Origin: JBEVJC01 sp040510375
GTDB taxonomy: Bacteria > Bacteroidota > Bacteroidia > Chitinophagales > Chitinophagaceae
DNA length: 64,000 bases
Reading direction: 5' to 3'
Assembly: GCA_040510375.1 (NCBI GenBank)
Contig: JBEVJC010000025.1
Location: forward strand, 62,001 to 126,000
Part shown: positions 43,720-52,846 of the stretch, in pieces
Layout: the number at the start of each line of letters is the position of its first letter
Position numbering within the stretch: the stretch's first letter is position 1
The notes under the pieces: generated by a model
The model's database searches: none
The model's input: the letters and a program-made list of their open reading frames with translations, nothing else
Told to the model about the DNA's origin: nothing
Position numbers and translations under genes: made by a program

Positions 43720-43723
43720 CCGG

Positions 43724-45049
43724 ATGCACGATCAAACAATCGATACCGCACAGGTACTTTCAAATCTCAATATAGAAGCGCTGAACGAAATGCAGCTGAA
43801 GTCGCTCGAAGCGAACCGCCTGCACAATAATGTAATCCTGCTTTCCGCTACGGGATCGGGTAAAACCCTTGCTTTTTTGCTGCCCGTGCTGGAGCGGCTC
43901 GACCGCAATATTCCAGGCACACAGGCCATGATCATCGTGCCCTCACGGGAGCTGGCACTGCAGATCGAACAGGTTTTTAAAAATATGGGAACGGGTTTTA
44001 AAATCACCTGTACCTATGGTGGACATAAACGGGAGACCGAAGAGAATAATTTGCGCCAGGCGCCCGCACTCATCGTGGGTACTCCCGGCCGGGTGGGTGA
44101 CCATCTGCGCCGCGGCAGCATCGATCCAAAGGGCATCCGCACTCTTGTCCTCGATGAATTTGACAAGTCGCTCGAAATGGGTTTTCAGGAAGAAGTTTCT
44201 TTTATCATCAATGCCCTTCCAGCTGTTGAGAAAAAAATCCTGACTTCCGCAACCCCGGGTGCCGCAATTCCGGAATTTATCCGCCTGGAAAATGAAGAGC
44301 TGCTCGATTTCCTGGTAGAAGATGATCCGGGTAAACAACTGGCCATACAACAACTCTTCAGTCCTGATAAAGATAAAATGAACACCCTGTTCCGTCTTAT
44401 CTGTTACCTGGGCAACCGGTCTACCATTGTATTCTGCAATCATCGTGAATCGGTGGAACGTGTGAGCGAACTGCTGAAAGAAAAAGATATCGTCAACGTA
44501 TACTATCATGGTGCCATGGAACAACAGGAACGCGAGGCGGCACTTTGTAAATTCAGGAACGGAACATCAAATGTGCTGGTGACAACTGATCTTGCCGCAC
44601 GTGGACTGGATATCGATAATATCCGGTATATCGTGCATTACCATCTTCCGTCAACAGAGGATGTATATACCCACCGTAATGGAAGGACAGCAAGGATGGA
44701 TACCAGCGGAACATCCATACTGATCATCGGACCGGATGAAAAATTACCAAAATATATTACCGGTGAAGTAGAAACAATTGAACTGCCGGAGCATGCCGAA
44801 CTACCCGAAAAGCCCAAGTGGACAACGCTCTTTATCGCCGCAGGCAAAAAGGATAAAGTGAATAAGGTTGATATCGTAGGATTCCTTTCCAACCGCGGGG
44901 AACTCAAAATGGAAGATATTGGTATGATCGAGGTAAAAGACTTTTTTTCATTCGTGGCCATCCGCAAATCCAGGGCAAGTCACACCCTGCAACAGATCAA
45001 GGAACATAAACTTAAAAACAGGAAGATTAAAATCGCGGTTGCTAAATAA
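43724..45049 (+). CDS. DEAD-box RNA helicase, DbpA-like
   Basis: 441 residues from ATG 43724; a longer frame overlaps the SDR gene. Motif I ATGSGKT (42-48), PSRELA (73-78), TPGR (120-123), motif II DEFD (144-147) instead of DEAD, motif III SAT (175-177), TTDLAARGLDI and HRNGRTAR are all present. The C-terminus (about 365-441, LFIAAGKKDKVNKVDIVGFL... DFFSFVAI) matches the DbpA RNA-binding domain that recognises 23S rRNA hairpin 92. A role in large-subunit assembly is therefore likely. EcsC follows 6 nt later. Confidence 0.92.
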   Translation: MHDQTIDTAQVLSNLNIEALNEMQLKSLEANRLHNNVILLSATGSGKTLAFLLPVLERLDRNIPGTQAMIIVPSRELALQIEQVFKNMGTGFKITCTYGGHKRETEENNLRQAPALIVGTPGRVGDHLRRGSIDPKGIRTLVLDEFDKSLEMGFQEEVSFIINALPAVEKKILTSATPGAAIPEFIRLENEELLDFLVEDDPGKQLAIQQLFSPDKDKMNTLFRLICYLGNRSTIVFCNHRESVERVSELLKEKDIVNVYYHGAMEQQEREAALCKFRNGTSNVLVTTDLAARGLDIDNIRYIVHYHLPSTEDVYTHRNGRTARMDTSGTSILIIGPDEKLPKYITGEVETIELPEHAELPEKPKWTTLFIAAGKKDKVNKVDIVGFLSNRGELKMEDIGMIEVKDFFSFVAIRKSRASHTLQQIKEHKLKNRKIKIAVAK

Positions 45050-45055
45050 TCGCCC

Positions 45056-45799
45056 ATGGATAGTTATGATTATCTCGTGTTGCCGGAAGTGGAGAAATGG
45101 CAACGGCAAATGTTACATAAGCCTTCATTCCTGAATAGATTGTCCAGGAAGGCACAAGGTAAAATCAACTCATGGATCCCCGAGAAAGTTCACGCGGGTG
45201 TTACTTATGCCATCAAACAAATGGTGACAGCCGTACTCTTTGGTGCCCGGTACACCACATCAGCGCCGTTGCGCGACCAGGACCTGAAGGCAAGGGAACT
45301 CCTGGTGGAAGAAAAAATCCGGCTTTATCGTAATACCGCAGCAGTGGAAGGTGGGATAACCGGGGCGGGTGGTATATTAATGGGACTGGCTGACTTTCCG
45401 TTGCTGATGGCCATCAAGATCAAATTGCTTTTCGAGATCGCATCTGTTTATGGGTTTGATACGCGTAATTACAAAGAGCGGATTTATATTCTTTATATTT
45501 TTGAACTGGCTTTCTCCAGCCATGAACACCGCCGCAATGTTTATCTCAAAATGACTGACTGGGATAAAAAAGCTACTGAACTTCCGGACGATCTCAACCA
45601 ATTTGAATGGCGCAGTTTCCAGCAGGAGTACCGCGACTATATCGATCTTGCAAAAATGGCACAGCTTGTTCCGGTGATTGGTGCCCCGGTTGGAGTAATT
45701 GCCAATTACCGGTTGATCAGGAAACTCGGATTGACGGCAAAAAATGCATACCGGATGAGGTTGCTGAATTCATCCAATTCCGGGACAATCAAAAAATGA
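45056..45799 (+). CDS. EcsC family protein
   Basis: 247 residues. The EcsC signature region AAVEGGITGAGGILMGLADFPLLMAIKIKLLFEIASVYG spans about 98-136 and is amphipathic to hydrophobic; LVPVIGAPVGVIANYRLIRKLG lies near 202-223. EcsC was named from a Bacillus ABC transporter locus; its role is unclear and newer work ties related proteins to membrane association. It lies 6 nt after the helicase gene, so the two share a transcript. Confidence 0.88.
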   Translation: MDSYDYLVLPEVEKWQRQMLHKPSFLNRLSRKAQGKINSWIPEKVHAGVTYAIKQMVTAVLFGARYTTSAPLRDQDLKARELLVEEKIRLYRNTAAVEGGITGAGGILMGLADFPLLMAIKIKLLFEIASVYGFDTRNYKERIYILYIFELAFSSHEHRRNVYLKMTDWDKKATELPDDLNQFEWRSFQQEYRDYIDLAKMAQLVPVIGAPVGVIANYRLIRKLGLTAKNAYRMRLLNSSNSGTIKK

Positions 45800-45801
45800 T
45801 A

Positions 45802-47145
45802 TTACCGGATATTTCTACCCATCTTTAAAAATCTCCAGCAAAGAAATACACTCGAACAGGTCAACCCGATGATAAATCCGATCCAGATCCCTGCAGCGCC
45901 CAGTCCAAAATGGAACGCCAGTAAATAACCCGCAGGAATACCGATCACCCAGTAGGCAATGGCAATAAGAATGGTGGGGATCCGCACATCCTTGATCCCC
46001 CGGAGAAGCCCGGCCCCGGCGGCTTGTGTGGCATCGGAGATCTGGAATACAGCTGCGAAGAGTAATAAAACCGAAGACATTTTTATAACATTGGCATCGT
46101 CATTAAAAAGTGTCGGTAACTGATTGCGGAAAATAGTAAAGAGTACAGCACAGACCACTCCATACAAGATGGCACTGATGAGCGTGGTCTTTCCAATGGT
46201 GATGATCTTCTTTCCGTTTAATGTACCGTAAGCATTACTGACACGGATTGATGCACCCTGTGCCAGTCCCATTGAAACCATGAAAGTGAACGAAGCACAG
46301 GTAAGCGCAATCTGGTGAGCAGCCTGTTCAGTTGCGCCGATCGTTCCGACCATGATCCCTGACACAGCAAAGGCACCACCTTCCAACCCTACCTGCAGGC
46401 TCGATGGTACACCGATATGCAGGAGTTCCCGGATGCTTTGTTTGTTTAACCGCCATTGATTTTTACGAACTGCGATGTATCGTTTGAACACCGGGTGTTT
46501 GAAGATTACAAGTCCGAGTGTAAGGAACATCAGGGAACGGGTGATGAAGGTACCCCAGCCTGCACCCACGAGTTCGAGTCGCGGGAATCCCCAGTTGCCG
46601 TAAATCAGCAGCCAGTTTATAAAGATATTGAGAGGAAGGGCCGCGATGGAAATTATCATGGCTGTCCTTGTTTTTTCCAGGCCGTCGGTGAATTGTTTTA
46701 ATGACATGAACAGCAGCATGGGGATCACACTCCATCCCATGATCTGAAGAAACGGTACCGCCATGGCAGCTACATCAGGATCCTGGTCGAGATGGAACAA
46801 TATATTTTTTCCAAGCTCCAGTCCGATGGAGATCAGCAGGGCTGTGACTGCACAAATCCAGAAGCCATTATAAAAATAATGGGATACCTTCTGTCCGTCC
46901 TTCCGGCCATGCGAAAGTGATACCAGTTGCGAAACGGAGATCGTCATCCCGATACCGAGTACAAACGGAATATTCATTACAGCAAGCACCAGTGCAGCGG
47001 CTGCAAGTTGTTTGTAGCCCAGGGCGCCCACCATCGCGGTATCGATGAGGTGCAGGGCCATCTGCGACAATTCCCCGAAGATGATCGGAAGGGAAAGGGC
47101 CCAGGTCTGCCTGGTTTCTGAATATGCGTTTGCTCTGTCGTTCAT
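45802..47145 (-). CDS. MATE family multidrug efflux transporter
   Basis: 447 residues with twelve predicted helices in two halves. The N-terminus (WALSLPIIFGELSQMALHLIDTAMVG) and FQISDATQAAGAGLLRGIKDVRIPT near 352-376 are typical of NorM-like proteins. It exports cationic compounds in exchange for Na+ or H+. A -7-like GATCTTTG precedes it on the minus strand near 47170. It converges with EcsC, with 2 bp between stop codons. Confidence 0.93.
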   Translation of the reverse strand: MNDRANAYSETRQTWALSLPIIFGELSQMALHLIDTAMVGALGYKQLAAAALVLAVMNIPFVLGIGMTISVSQLVSLSHGRKDGQKVSHYFYNGFWICAVTALLISIGLELGKNILFHLDQDPDVAAMAVPFLQIMGWSVIPMLLFMSLKQFTDGLEKTRTAMIISIAALPLNIFINWLLIYGNWGFPRLELVGAGWGTFITRSLMFLTLGLVIFKHPVFKRYIAVRKNQWRLNKQSIRELLHIGVPSSLQVGLEGGAFAVSGIMVGTIGATEQAAHQIALTCASFTFMVSMGLAQGASIRVSNAYGTLNGKKIITIGKTTLISAILYGVVCAVLFTIFRNQLPTLFNDDANVIKMSSVLLLFAAVFQISDATQAAGAGLLRGIKDVRIPTILIAIAYWVIGIPAGYLLAFHFGLGAAGIWIGFIIGLTCSSVFLCWRFLKMGRNIR

Positions 47146-47247
47146 TTTTTGAAAAGGGAGGCAAAGATCAATTAATTCTGACTACCGGCCTTTAAATTTT
47201 ACCGTGGAGCCGTAACTTGGCTGTTCAAGGAAAAACAATCCTGATAC

Positions 47248-48228
47248 ATGAAAAAAATCAACTGGGGAATTATCGGATCCGGGGATGTCACCGAAATTAA
47301 AAGTGGTCCCGCATTTAATAAAGTAGCAGGGTCATCCCTGCAGGCGGTTATGCGTCGTGATGAAGCCAAAGTAAAGGACTACGCCAACCGCCACGGGGTG
47401 GCTTCCTGGTATACGAACGCCAACGAACTCATCCATGACCCGCGCGTAAACGCGATCTATATTGCCACCCCGCCCTCCTCGCATCTTGAGTATGCACTGG
47501 CTGCAATCAGGGCCGGCAAACCGGTTTACGTGGAAAAACCCATGACCCTGAATGCAGGGGAAGCAAAAAAAATGGCGGCAGCTGCATCCAGGGCCGGCGT
47601 TAAACTTACCGTGGCGCATTACCGTCGCGCACAGCCCTATTTTTTAAAAATCAGGGAACTGCTGGATAAAAACCGCATTGGTGCTATCAGGACAGTTTCA
47701 ATTGAACTGAATAAAACATTACTGAATAAATCACAACTGAAAGCCACCGGAAATAAATGGCGGGTGGATCCGGCGATAGCCGGGGGCGGACTCTTCAACG
47801 ACCTCGCACCTCATCAGCTCGATATCCTGTACACATTATTTGGTGAGGCAAAAAAAATCAGCGGACTGGCTATCAACCAGGCCGGTGTTTATCCTTCACC
47901 CGACCTGGTTACTGCAACTATCCTGTTCGACAGCAATATTGTATTCAGCGGGACCTGGTGTTTCAGTGCATCCTCCACCATAGAGCGTGATACCTGTACC
48001 ATCACCGGTGATACGGGTTCCATCAATTTTTCCTTTTTTGGAAAGGCCCCGATAGTGCTGGAGCAGAAAGGAAAGTTCAGGACCTTTGAATTTAAACCAC
48101 TGCAACATGTGCAACAACCCATGATCGCAAAAGTGGTTGAATATTTTGCCGGTGGAAAAATAAATCCCTGCCCTGCAGAAGAAGGTTATACGGTGATGAA
48201 ATGGATTGATACAATCAATAAAGGATAA
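47248..48228 (+). CDS. Gfo/Idh/MocA family oxidoreductase
   Basis: 326 residues. The N-terminal Rossmann motif is GIIGSGDV (7-14), the EKPM motif is at 94-97 (VYVEKPMTLN), and the second domain includes GGGLFNDLAPHQLDIL near 179-194 with the usual His. These enzymes oxidise or reduce sugars and related compounds with NAD(P). Substrate unknown. A -7-like TAACTTGG lies at 47213-47220. Confidence 0.92.
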   Translation: MKKINWGIIGSGDVTEIKSGPAFNKVAGSSLQAVMRRDEAKVKDYANRHGVASWYTNANELIHDPRVNAIYIATPPSSHLEYALAAIRAGKPVYVEKPMTLNAGEAKKMAAAASRAGVKLTVAHYRRAQPYFLKIRELLDKNRIGAIRTVSIELNKTLLNKSQLKATGNKWRVDPAIAGGGLFNDLAPHQLDILYTLFGEAKKISGLAINQAGVYPSPDLVTATILFDSNIVFSGTWCFSASSTIERDTCTITGDTGSINFSFFGKAPIVLEQKGKFRTFEFKPLQHVQQPMIAKVVEYFAGGKINPCPAEEGYTVMKWIDTINKG

Positions 48229-48270
48229 ACAGGGTGGCCTGGTTAATTCACATCATCAGGGGTGAAGTGG

Positions 48271-48621
48271 TCAGGTATACATCCAGGCCCACCATACTAG
48301 TAATACCTGCACCGGAAGGCGAAGTACCGTCAGCCAATAATATTTGTGCCGCTTCTTTTTAAAATCAATTGCCATTTTAATATTTGCCGGGAACACCAGT
48401 ACCAGCAGGATAATGATACTCCATGCAGCTACCGGCCTGGTAACCGGAACCAGTAACAACACAGCCGCCATCATCTCCCATAAACCGGTAAAATACACCA
48501 GGAACCGGCGAAACGGAATCCAGCGCGGAATGATATACTCATACATTTTTGGTTTTAAAAAATGGGAGAGCCCGGCAAGCAGGTAAAGAAGGGCCATTAA
48601 ACAAATCCCGATATAACTCAT
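48271..48621 (-). CDS. DoxX-like small membrane protein
   Basis: 116 residues from ATG 48621 (MSYIGICLMALLYLLAGLSHF); a 7-codon extension to 48642 is possible. Four hydrophobic helices are visible near 4-22, 44-64, 67-84 and 98-114, with the DoxX-like LLAGLSHFLKP and WEMMAAVLLLVPVTRPVAAW segments. Function is unknown for most DoxX relatives; some act in thiosulfate or redox pathways. It diverges from the aldose epimerase gene. Confidence 0.82.
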   Translation of the reverse strand: MSYIGICLMALLYLLAGLSHFLKPKMYEYIIPRWIPFRRFLVYFTGLWEMMAAVLLLVPVTRPVAAWSIIILLVLVFPANIKMAIDFKKKRHKYYWLTVLRLPVQVLLVWWAWMYT

Positions 48622-48679
48622 GTGCTGGTTGATTGGTAACAATTACCTGTAGCTAATATACCATAAATCCTTCTTGCAG

Positions 48680-48687
48680 TATCTTTG
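48680..48687 (+). promoter_or_regulatory. -7 promoter box of the aldose epimerase gene
   Basis: TATCTTTG matches the consensus fully and overlaps the TTG at 48685, so ATG 48700 is the likely start with a short leader. Confidence 0.55.
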
Positions 48688-48699
48688 AAAAAATTTGTC

Positions 48700-49569
48700 A
48701 TGCTGGTAATAGAAAATGAATCCCTCGCTGTAACAATAGATCCTAAAGGAGCCGAACTCCGGAAAATCTTTCATAAAGGAAACGGACTCGATTACCTGTG
48801 GAATGCAGATCCGGCTTACTGGGCCAAGAGTTCACCGGTATTATTTCCAATTGTAGGTACGCTAAAGGAAAACACGATGTACTATGAGGGAAGACCTTAC
48901 CAGATGAGCCGGCACGGATTTGCGCGCGACAGGGAATTCACCGTTGAGAAAGAGGAAGCCAGTTCTGTAACCTTCCTGCTTTTATCCGATGAAACAACCC
49001 TTGAAAAATTTCCATTCGCTTTTGAATTCCGGATCAGGTACGAGTTATCAGTTGCCAGTTTATCGGTGACTTATGAAATCAAAAACCCGGCATCAACGCC
49101 TGTGTATTTTTCCGTTGGCGCACATCCTGCATTTAAAGTGCCACTTGCAGCCGGCGAACAGTACAACGATTATTATTTTGAATTTGAAAAACCCGAAACA
49201 GCCGGACGGTGGATGATCTCTGCTGATGGCCTGATTGGCGACCATTCTGTTCCCTTACTTGAGAATACCAAACGTCTTCCATTGACCCATGACCTTTTTT
49301 ATAAAGATGCGGTGGTATTAAAAAAGCTACGCTCTGCTAGCCTGACCCTGACGAATACCAAGACACCACATGGGATAAAGTTTGATTTTCCAGGCTTTCC
49401 ATTTCTCGGTCTCTGGGCCGCAAAAGATGCCGGCTTCGTTTGCATTGAACCCTGGTGTGGAATTGCTGACAGTGTTAACAGCAACCAGCAACTGAAAGAT
49501 AAGGAGGGCATAGAAAAACTGGATGGGGGGGAACTGTTTACCCGCACCTGGACTGCTACCTTTTTCTAA
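48700..49569 (+). CDS. Aldose 1-epimerase family protein (YeaD/LacX type)
   Basis: 289 residues from ATG 48700 (MLVIENESLAVTIDPKGAEL). Family features are FPIVGTLKENTMYYEGR, the histidine in MSRHGFARDREF near 74-85 and VGAHPAFKVP near 143-152, and EPWCGIADS with the likely catalytic Glu near 254. These enzymes interconvert alpha and beta sugar anomers; the LacX-like subgroup may act on phosphosugars. It overlaps the MpaB-type gene tail to tail by 4 bp. Confidence 0.88.
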   Translation: MLVIENESLAVTIDPKGAELRKIFHKGNGLDYLWNADPAYWAKSSPVLFPIVGTLKENTMYYEGRPYQMSRHGFARDREFTVEKEEASSVTFLLLSDETTLEKFPFAFEFRIRYELSVASLSVTYEIKNPASTPVYFSVGAHPAFKVPLAAGEQYNDYYFEFEKPETAGRWMISADGLIGDHSVPLLENTKRLPLTHDLFYKDAVVLKKLRSASLTLTNTKTPHGIKFDFPGFPFLGLWAAKDAGFVCIEPWCGIADSVNSNQQLKDKEGIEKLDGGELFTRTWTATFF

Positions 49570-50327
49570 GGTTCCTTATCCAGCGCTTTTATTTCTTTCA
49601 TATATTTTCGGGGCAATAACAGTTCTTTCACCAGGCTGTCGAGGCGGAGGCGCCGGCTGGCTTTATATGCAACCAGTAAGGGGCTGGCCCAGGAGTAACT
49701 TGTGAGACCCAGCAGGGTCAATACTTTCGGGGGACAAACCAGTTTCTGCGACTGCAGCAGGATCTGGTAACGGAAAACCCCCAGGTGTTTGCGGTATTGT
49801 TTATAAAGGTCCTTCGTGTAATCGCTGTATAACAGGTCTGCTTCGAGGTGTTGCTGTTGCTGAACTTTCCATTGCTGGTAATTAACAGGCAGGTCCTTCA
49901 GGTTCATGCGCGTTCCCATCCGGTAAAACACATCAAATAAATCTTCCTTATCCTGATCGCTTAATTTGCGTTCCAGTAATTCATAGGCGGCGATAGAGTA
50001 GTGGATCAGCATAAATAATACGTCCCGGTATGCCCAGTCGGGAATACGATCACCCCGGTTTTCTTCCACTGCCTGGTGTATGGAAACAATCTTGTCAATT
50101 GCCTGTAAGGCTTTTTGTTCTTCAGAAAAAACAATCAGTCTCGCATACATTACTGTTGAAAACAGCCGGCCCAACGGATCTGCAGGAAGGCGACCGGTGA
50201 AATATAACCAGTCCACTGCTTTGTTCAGGGCAAACTCCGCAGAGGCTCCTGCAAATACAAACAGGATGGTGTCACTCTTGCCCCAGATCTGGCGGACAAT
50301 CGAGCCCTTTTCAACAAAGTACTTCAT
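49566..50327 (-). CDS. MpaB/rubber-oxygenase-like protein (DUF2236)
   Basis: 253 residues, soluble. The family pattern includes SIVRQIWGKSDTILFVFAGASAEFALNKAV near 9-38, a DPLGRLFSTVMYARLIVFSE block near 51-70 and YRDVLFMLIHYSIAAYELLERKL near 101-123, with histidines expected to help bind haem. DUF2236 members include the latex-clearing oxygenase and the fungal MpaB oxygenase. The natural substrate here is unknown. Confidence 0.8.
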   Translation of the reverse strand: MKYFVEKGSIVRQIWGKSDTILFVFAGASAEFALNKAVDWLYFTGRLPADPLGRLFSTVMYARLIVFSEEQKALQAIDKIVSIHQAVEENRGDRIPDWAYRDVLFMLIHYSIAAYELLERKLSDQDKEDLFDVFYRMGTRMNLKDLPVNYQQWKVQQQQHLEADLLYSDYTKDLYKQYRKHLGVFRYQILLQSQKLVCPPKVLTLLGLTSYSWASPLLVAYKASRRLRLDSLVKELLLPRKYMKEIKALDKEP

Positions 50328-50419
50328 GAATTAAATGTAAGAAAACATTGCCATCCGAAGTTGAAGCCTCAACACCTTGCAGGTTTTGCGCAAAACTTCC
50401 GGTTTTAACTATCAGCTCT

Positions 50420-51415
50420 CTATACAAAACCTCTCGATTTCCAATACTTCACCCAGTCGATAATCCGGCTGGTAAAACCATATTCGTTATCAAACCAGGC
50501 AACCAGCCGGAGATGATTCCCCACTACCGCCGTCAGTGTTCCGTCAACTACACAGGAGTTGGTATTACCCTTATAATCGAGTGATACCAGTTCTTCTTCC
50601 GTATAATCCACGATACCACTGTATTCTCCCTCCGCGGCTTTGCGGAACAGGCGGTTTATTTCAGCAACATTTACATCCCGGTCCAGCTGGATACTAAAAT
50701 CAGCCATGGCTCCATTGGCCACAGGGATCCGGGTCGACAACGATAACACCTTGCCCTTGATACCGGGCATCAGCCGCTCCAGCGAATGATGGAGATCGAT
50801 TTCAACGGGAATGATCGACTCGGCCGCAGCCCGCCCGCGACGGTATTGTTTATGCGGAGCATCCACCAGCTCCTGCCGGGAGGTATACGAATGCAGGAAC
50901 TGCAACTGCGCGCTCTTAATCCCGATAGCGTTTAATATGTACAGCAGGTGGACCGAACAATTGGTCATACACCCACCAGGTGAAATGATTTTGGTCTCCG
51001 GTGTAATACCGGTATGATTATAACCGTAGATCAGCAGGGGAATGTCTTCCGAACCGGTGGTCGACAGCAATACCTTCCCGGCACCTGCCACAAGGTGTTC
51101 GCCCGCACCGCTTTTGCTGCTGAACCTGCCCGTGCATTCAATAACCAGGTCAATGCCCAGGTCCGACCAGGGAAGCGTGACTGGTTGCGGGTTCTGCAGC
51201 ACAAGTACCGGCCGCTCCCCCAGGATCACATTATCATTACCAAGGGAAAGCTCACCCGGGAAGGTCCCGTAAACCGAGTCGTATTTTAACAGGTACAGGA
51301 GGTTCATCGGATCCATGATATCATTCACCGCCACCAGTTCCAGTTCGGGGTGATTGTACAGTCGCCTGAACAGTAACCTGCCTATCCGCCCCATTCCATT
51401 AATCGCTATGCGCAT
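50420..51415 (-). CDS. Divergent glyceraldehyde-3-phosphate dehydrogenase homologue
   Basis: 331 residues from ATG 51415 (MRIAINGMGRIGRLLFRRL); the frame runs on to 51568 but across a likely promoter (GATATTTG, 51444-51437). The catalytic Cys149 (GGCMTNC) and His175 (LHSYTS) are present and NAD-binding NGMGRIG is intact. The usual CTTNC is CMTNC, and the conserved phosphate-binding TTGAAKAV segment after SIIP is replaced by VEIDLHHSLE (204-213). The C-terminal WFDNEYGF is normal. It is probably not the main glycolytic enzyme; a paralogue with a different phosphate substrate is plausible. Confidence 0.82.
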   Translation of the reverse strand: MRIAINGMGRIGRLLFRRLYNHPELELVAVNDIMDPMNLLYLLKYDSVYGTFPGELSLGNDNVILGERPVLVLQNPQPVTLPWSDLGIDLVIECTGRFSSKSGAGEHLVAGAGKVLLSTTGSEDIPLLIYGYNHTGITPETKIISPGGCMTNCSVHLLYILNAIGIKSAQLQFLHSYTSRQELVDAPHKQYRRGRAAAESIIPVEIDLHHSLERLMPGIKGKVLSLSTRIPVANGAMADFSIQLDRDVNVAEINRLFRKAAEGEYSGIVDYTEEELVSLDYKGNTNSCVVDGTLTAVVGNHLRLVAWFDNEYGFTSRIIDWVKYWKSRGFV

Positions 51416-51508
51416 ACTTACAAATTGGATTGCAAATATCCTTAAAAGGAAAGAATTCAGGGCAGGAATTAAATGGCGTTGCCTTATACAAATAAAATAA
51501 ATTGCAGC

Positions 51509-51985
51509 ATGAGAGCGGCAACCATACAGGAAATAAAAAAAGAAATTACGGCACTGAAACCCGCACAACTGGTAGAACTTTGTATGCGGTTGGGTAAATT
51601 CAAAAAAGAAAACAAGGAACTGCTGACCTACCTGTTGTTTGAATCGCAGGACGAACAGCAGTTTATCCGCAGCATCAAGGAAGAAATTGAAGCCCTGATA
51701 GGGGAGATCAACCTCTCACATTTGTATTACGCCAAAAAAAGCCTGAGGAAGATCGGGCGGCTGATCAACAAATACGCCAGGTACAGCAGTGAAAAATCAA
51801 CCGAAGTTGAACTCCGCATGTATTTCATGCAATGTATCAATGACACCGGTATCCCGCTGAAGAAAAATCCCGTCATCAATAATCTCTATCTCGGCCAGTT
51901 AAAAAAAGTACATCAGCTGGTTGATGGGCTTCATGAAGACCTTCAATACGAATACCGTCGCGGCATAGAAAGCCTCGAACCCTGA
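51509..51985 (+). CDS. Conserved hypothetical helical protein
   Basis: 158 residues from ATG 51509. It is almost entirely helical and charged (IQEIKKEITALKPAQLVELCMRLGKFKKENKELL; KKSLRKIGRLINKYARYSSEK), with no signal or membrane segment. I recognise no named family, but the composition looks like a genuine cytoplasmic protein. A TTG at 51479 and TAAATTG at 51498 could serve as a promoter. It diverges from the GAPDH homologue and converges on terC with 7 bp between stops. Confidence 0.75.
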   Translation: MRAATIQEIKKEITALKPAQLVELCMRLGKFKKENKELLTYLLFESQDEQQFIRSIKEEIEALIGEINLSHLYYAKKSLRKIGRLINKYARYSSEKSTEVELRMYFMQCINDTGIPLKKNPVINNLYLGQLKKVHQLVDGLHEDLQYEYRRGIESLEP

Positions 51986-51992
51986 GTCCGGT

Positions 51993-52781
51993 TTAACGGC
52001 TTGGAATTTTATCAGTCAGGGGTTTGTCTTCATCATCTCCCTTATCATATTTTTTACGTAAACGAAGATTCAGCAATTCTACCACCAGCGAGAAAGCAAT
52101 CATTGTATAGATATAACTCTTGCTGATCTTCTGATGGAAACCTTCAGCCACCAGCATGATCCCGATGGCAATAAGGAATGCGAGCGCAAGCATCTGCAGG
52201 GTAGGGTTCTTGTTGATGAAACGGCTGATGGGACCGGAGAACAGCATCATGATGCCGATGGAAATCACCACAGCAATGATCATGATTATTACTTCATCCA
52301 CCAGGCCAATAGCGGTAAGGATGGAATCAAAAGAAAATACTGCATCGATCAATACGATCTGTAAAATTACTGAACTGACCGAGCTCGATATTTTTTTATG
52401 ACCGGCTTCCTCGCGACGGGTGGTATCGAGTTTATGATGGATTTCCAATGTACTTTTTACCACTAAAAACGCGCCACCGGCCATCAGGATCAGGTCCTTC
52501 CAACTGATTCCCAGCGGAACGCCTTCTGTTTTTATAAACGAAAGCGTGAACACCGGTTCCCTCAGTTTCATGATCCAGGTAATCGTGAGCAACAGGCCCA
52601 CCCGGAATAACATGGCAAGCAACAGACCCACATTACGTGCTTTCTTCTGGTGCTGATGATCCAGTTTATCAGAAATGATCGAGATAAAAATAATATTGTC
52701 GACACCAAGTACGATCTCCAGGAACGTTAATGTCAGCAGGCTTACCCAAACAGAGGGATCAGAAAAATCAGGAAATATCAT
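51993..52781 (-). CDS. TerC family integral membrane protein
   Basis: 262 residues from ATG 52781 (MIFPDFSDPSVWVSLLTL); 12 more codons are open upstream. The two TerC hallmarks are LEIVLGVDNIIFIS near 22-35 and DAVFSFDSILTAIGLVDE near 147-164, each with acidic residues in membrane helices. Seven helices are predicted. TerC proteins have been tied to tellurite resistance and to metal, chiefly manganese, loading of exported proteins. It diverges from hutI. Confidence 0.93.
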   Translation of the reverse strand: MIFPDFSDPSVWVSLLTLTFLEIVLGVDNIIFISIISDKLDHQHQKKARNVGLLLAMLFRVGLLLTITWIMKLREPVFTLSFIKTEGVPLGISWKDLILMAGGAFLVVKSTLEIHHKLDTTRREEAGHKKISSSVSSVILQIVLIDAVFSFDSILTAIGLVDEVIIMIIAVVISIGIMMLFSGPISRFINKNPTLQMLALAFLIAIGIMLVAEGFHQKISKSYIYTMIAFSLVVELLNLRLRKKYDKGDDEDKPLTDKIPSR

Positions 52782-52846
52782 AAAGTCCAATTTCGTCTTT
52801 TTATCTATAAAGATCATACCAGCCCCAAAAGATTTTATATTGCGTC

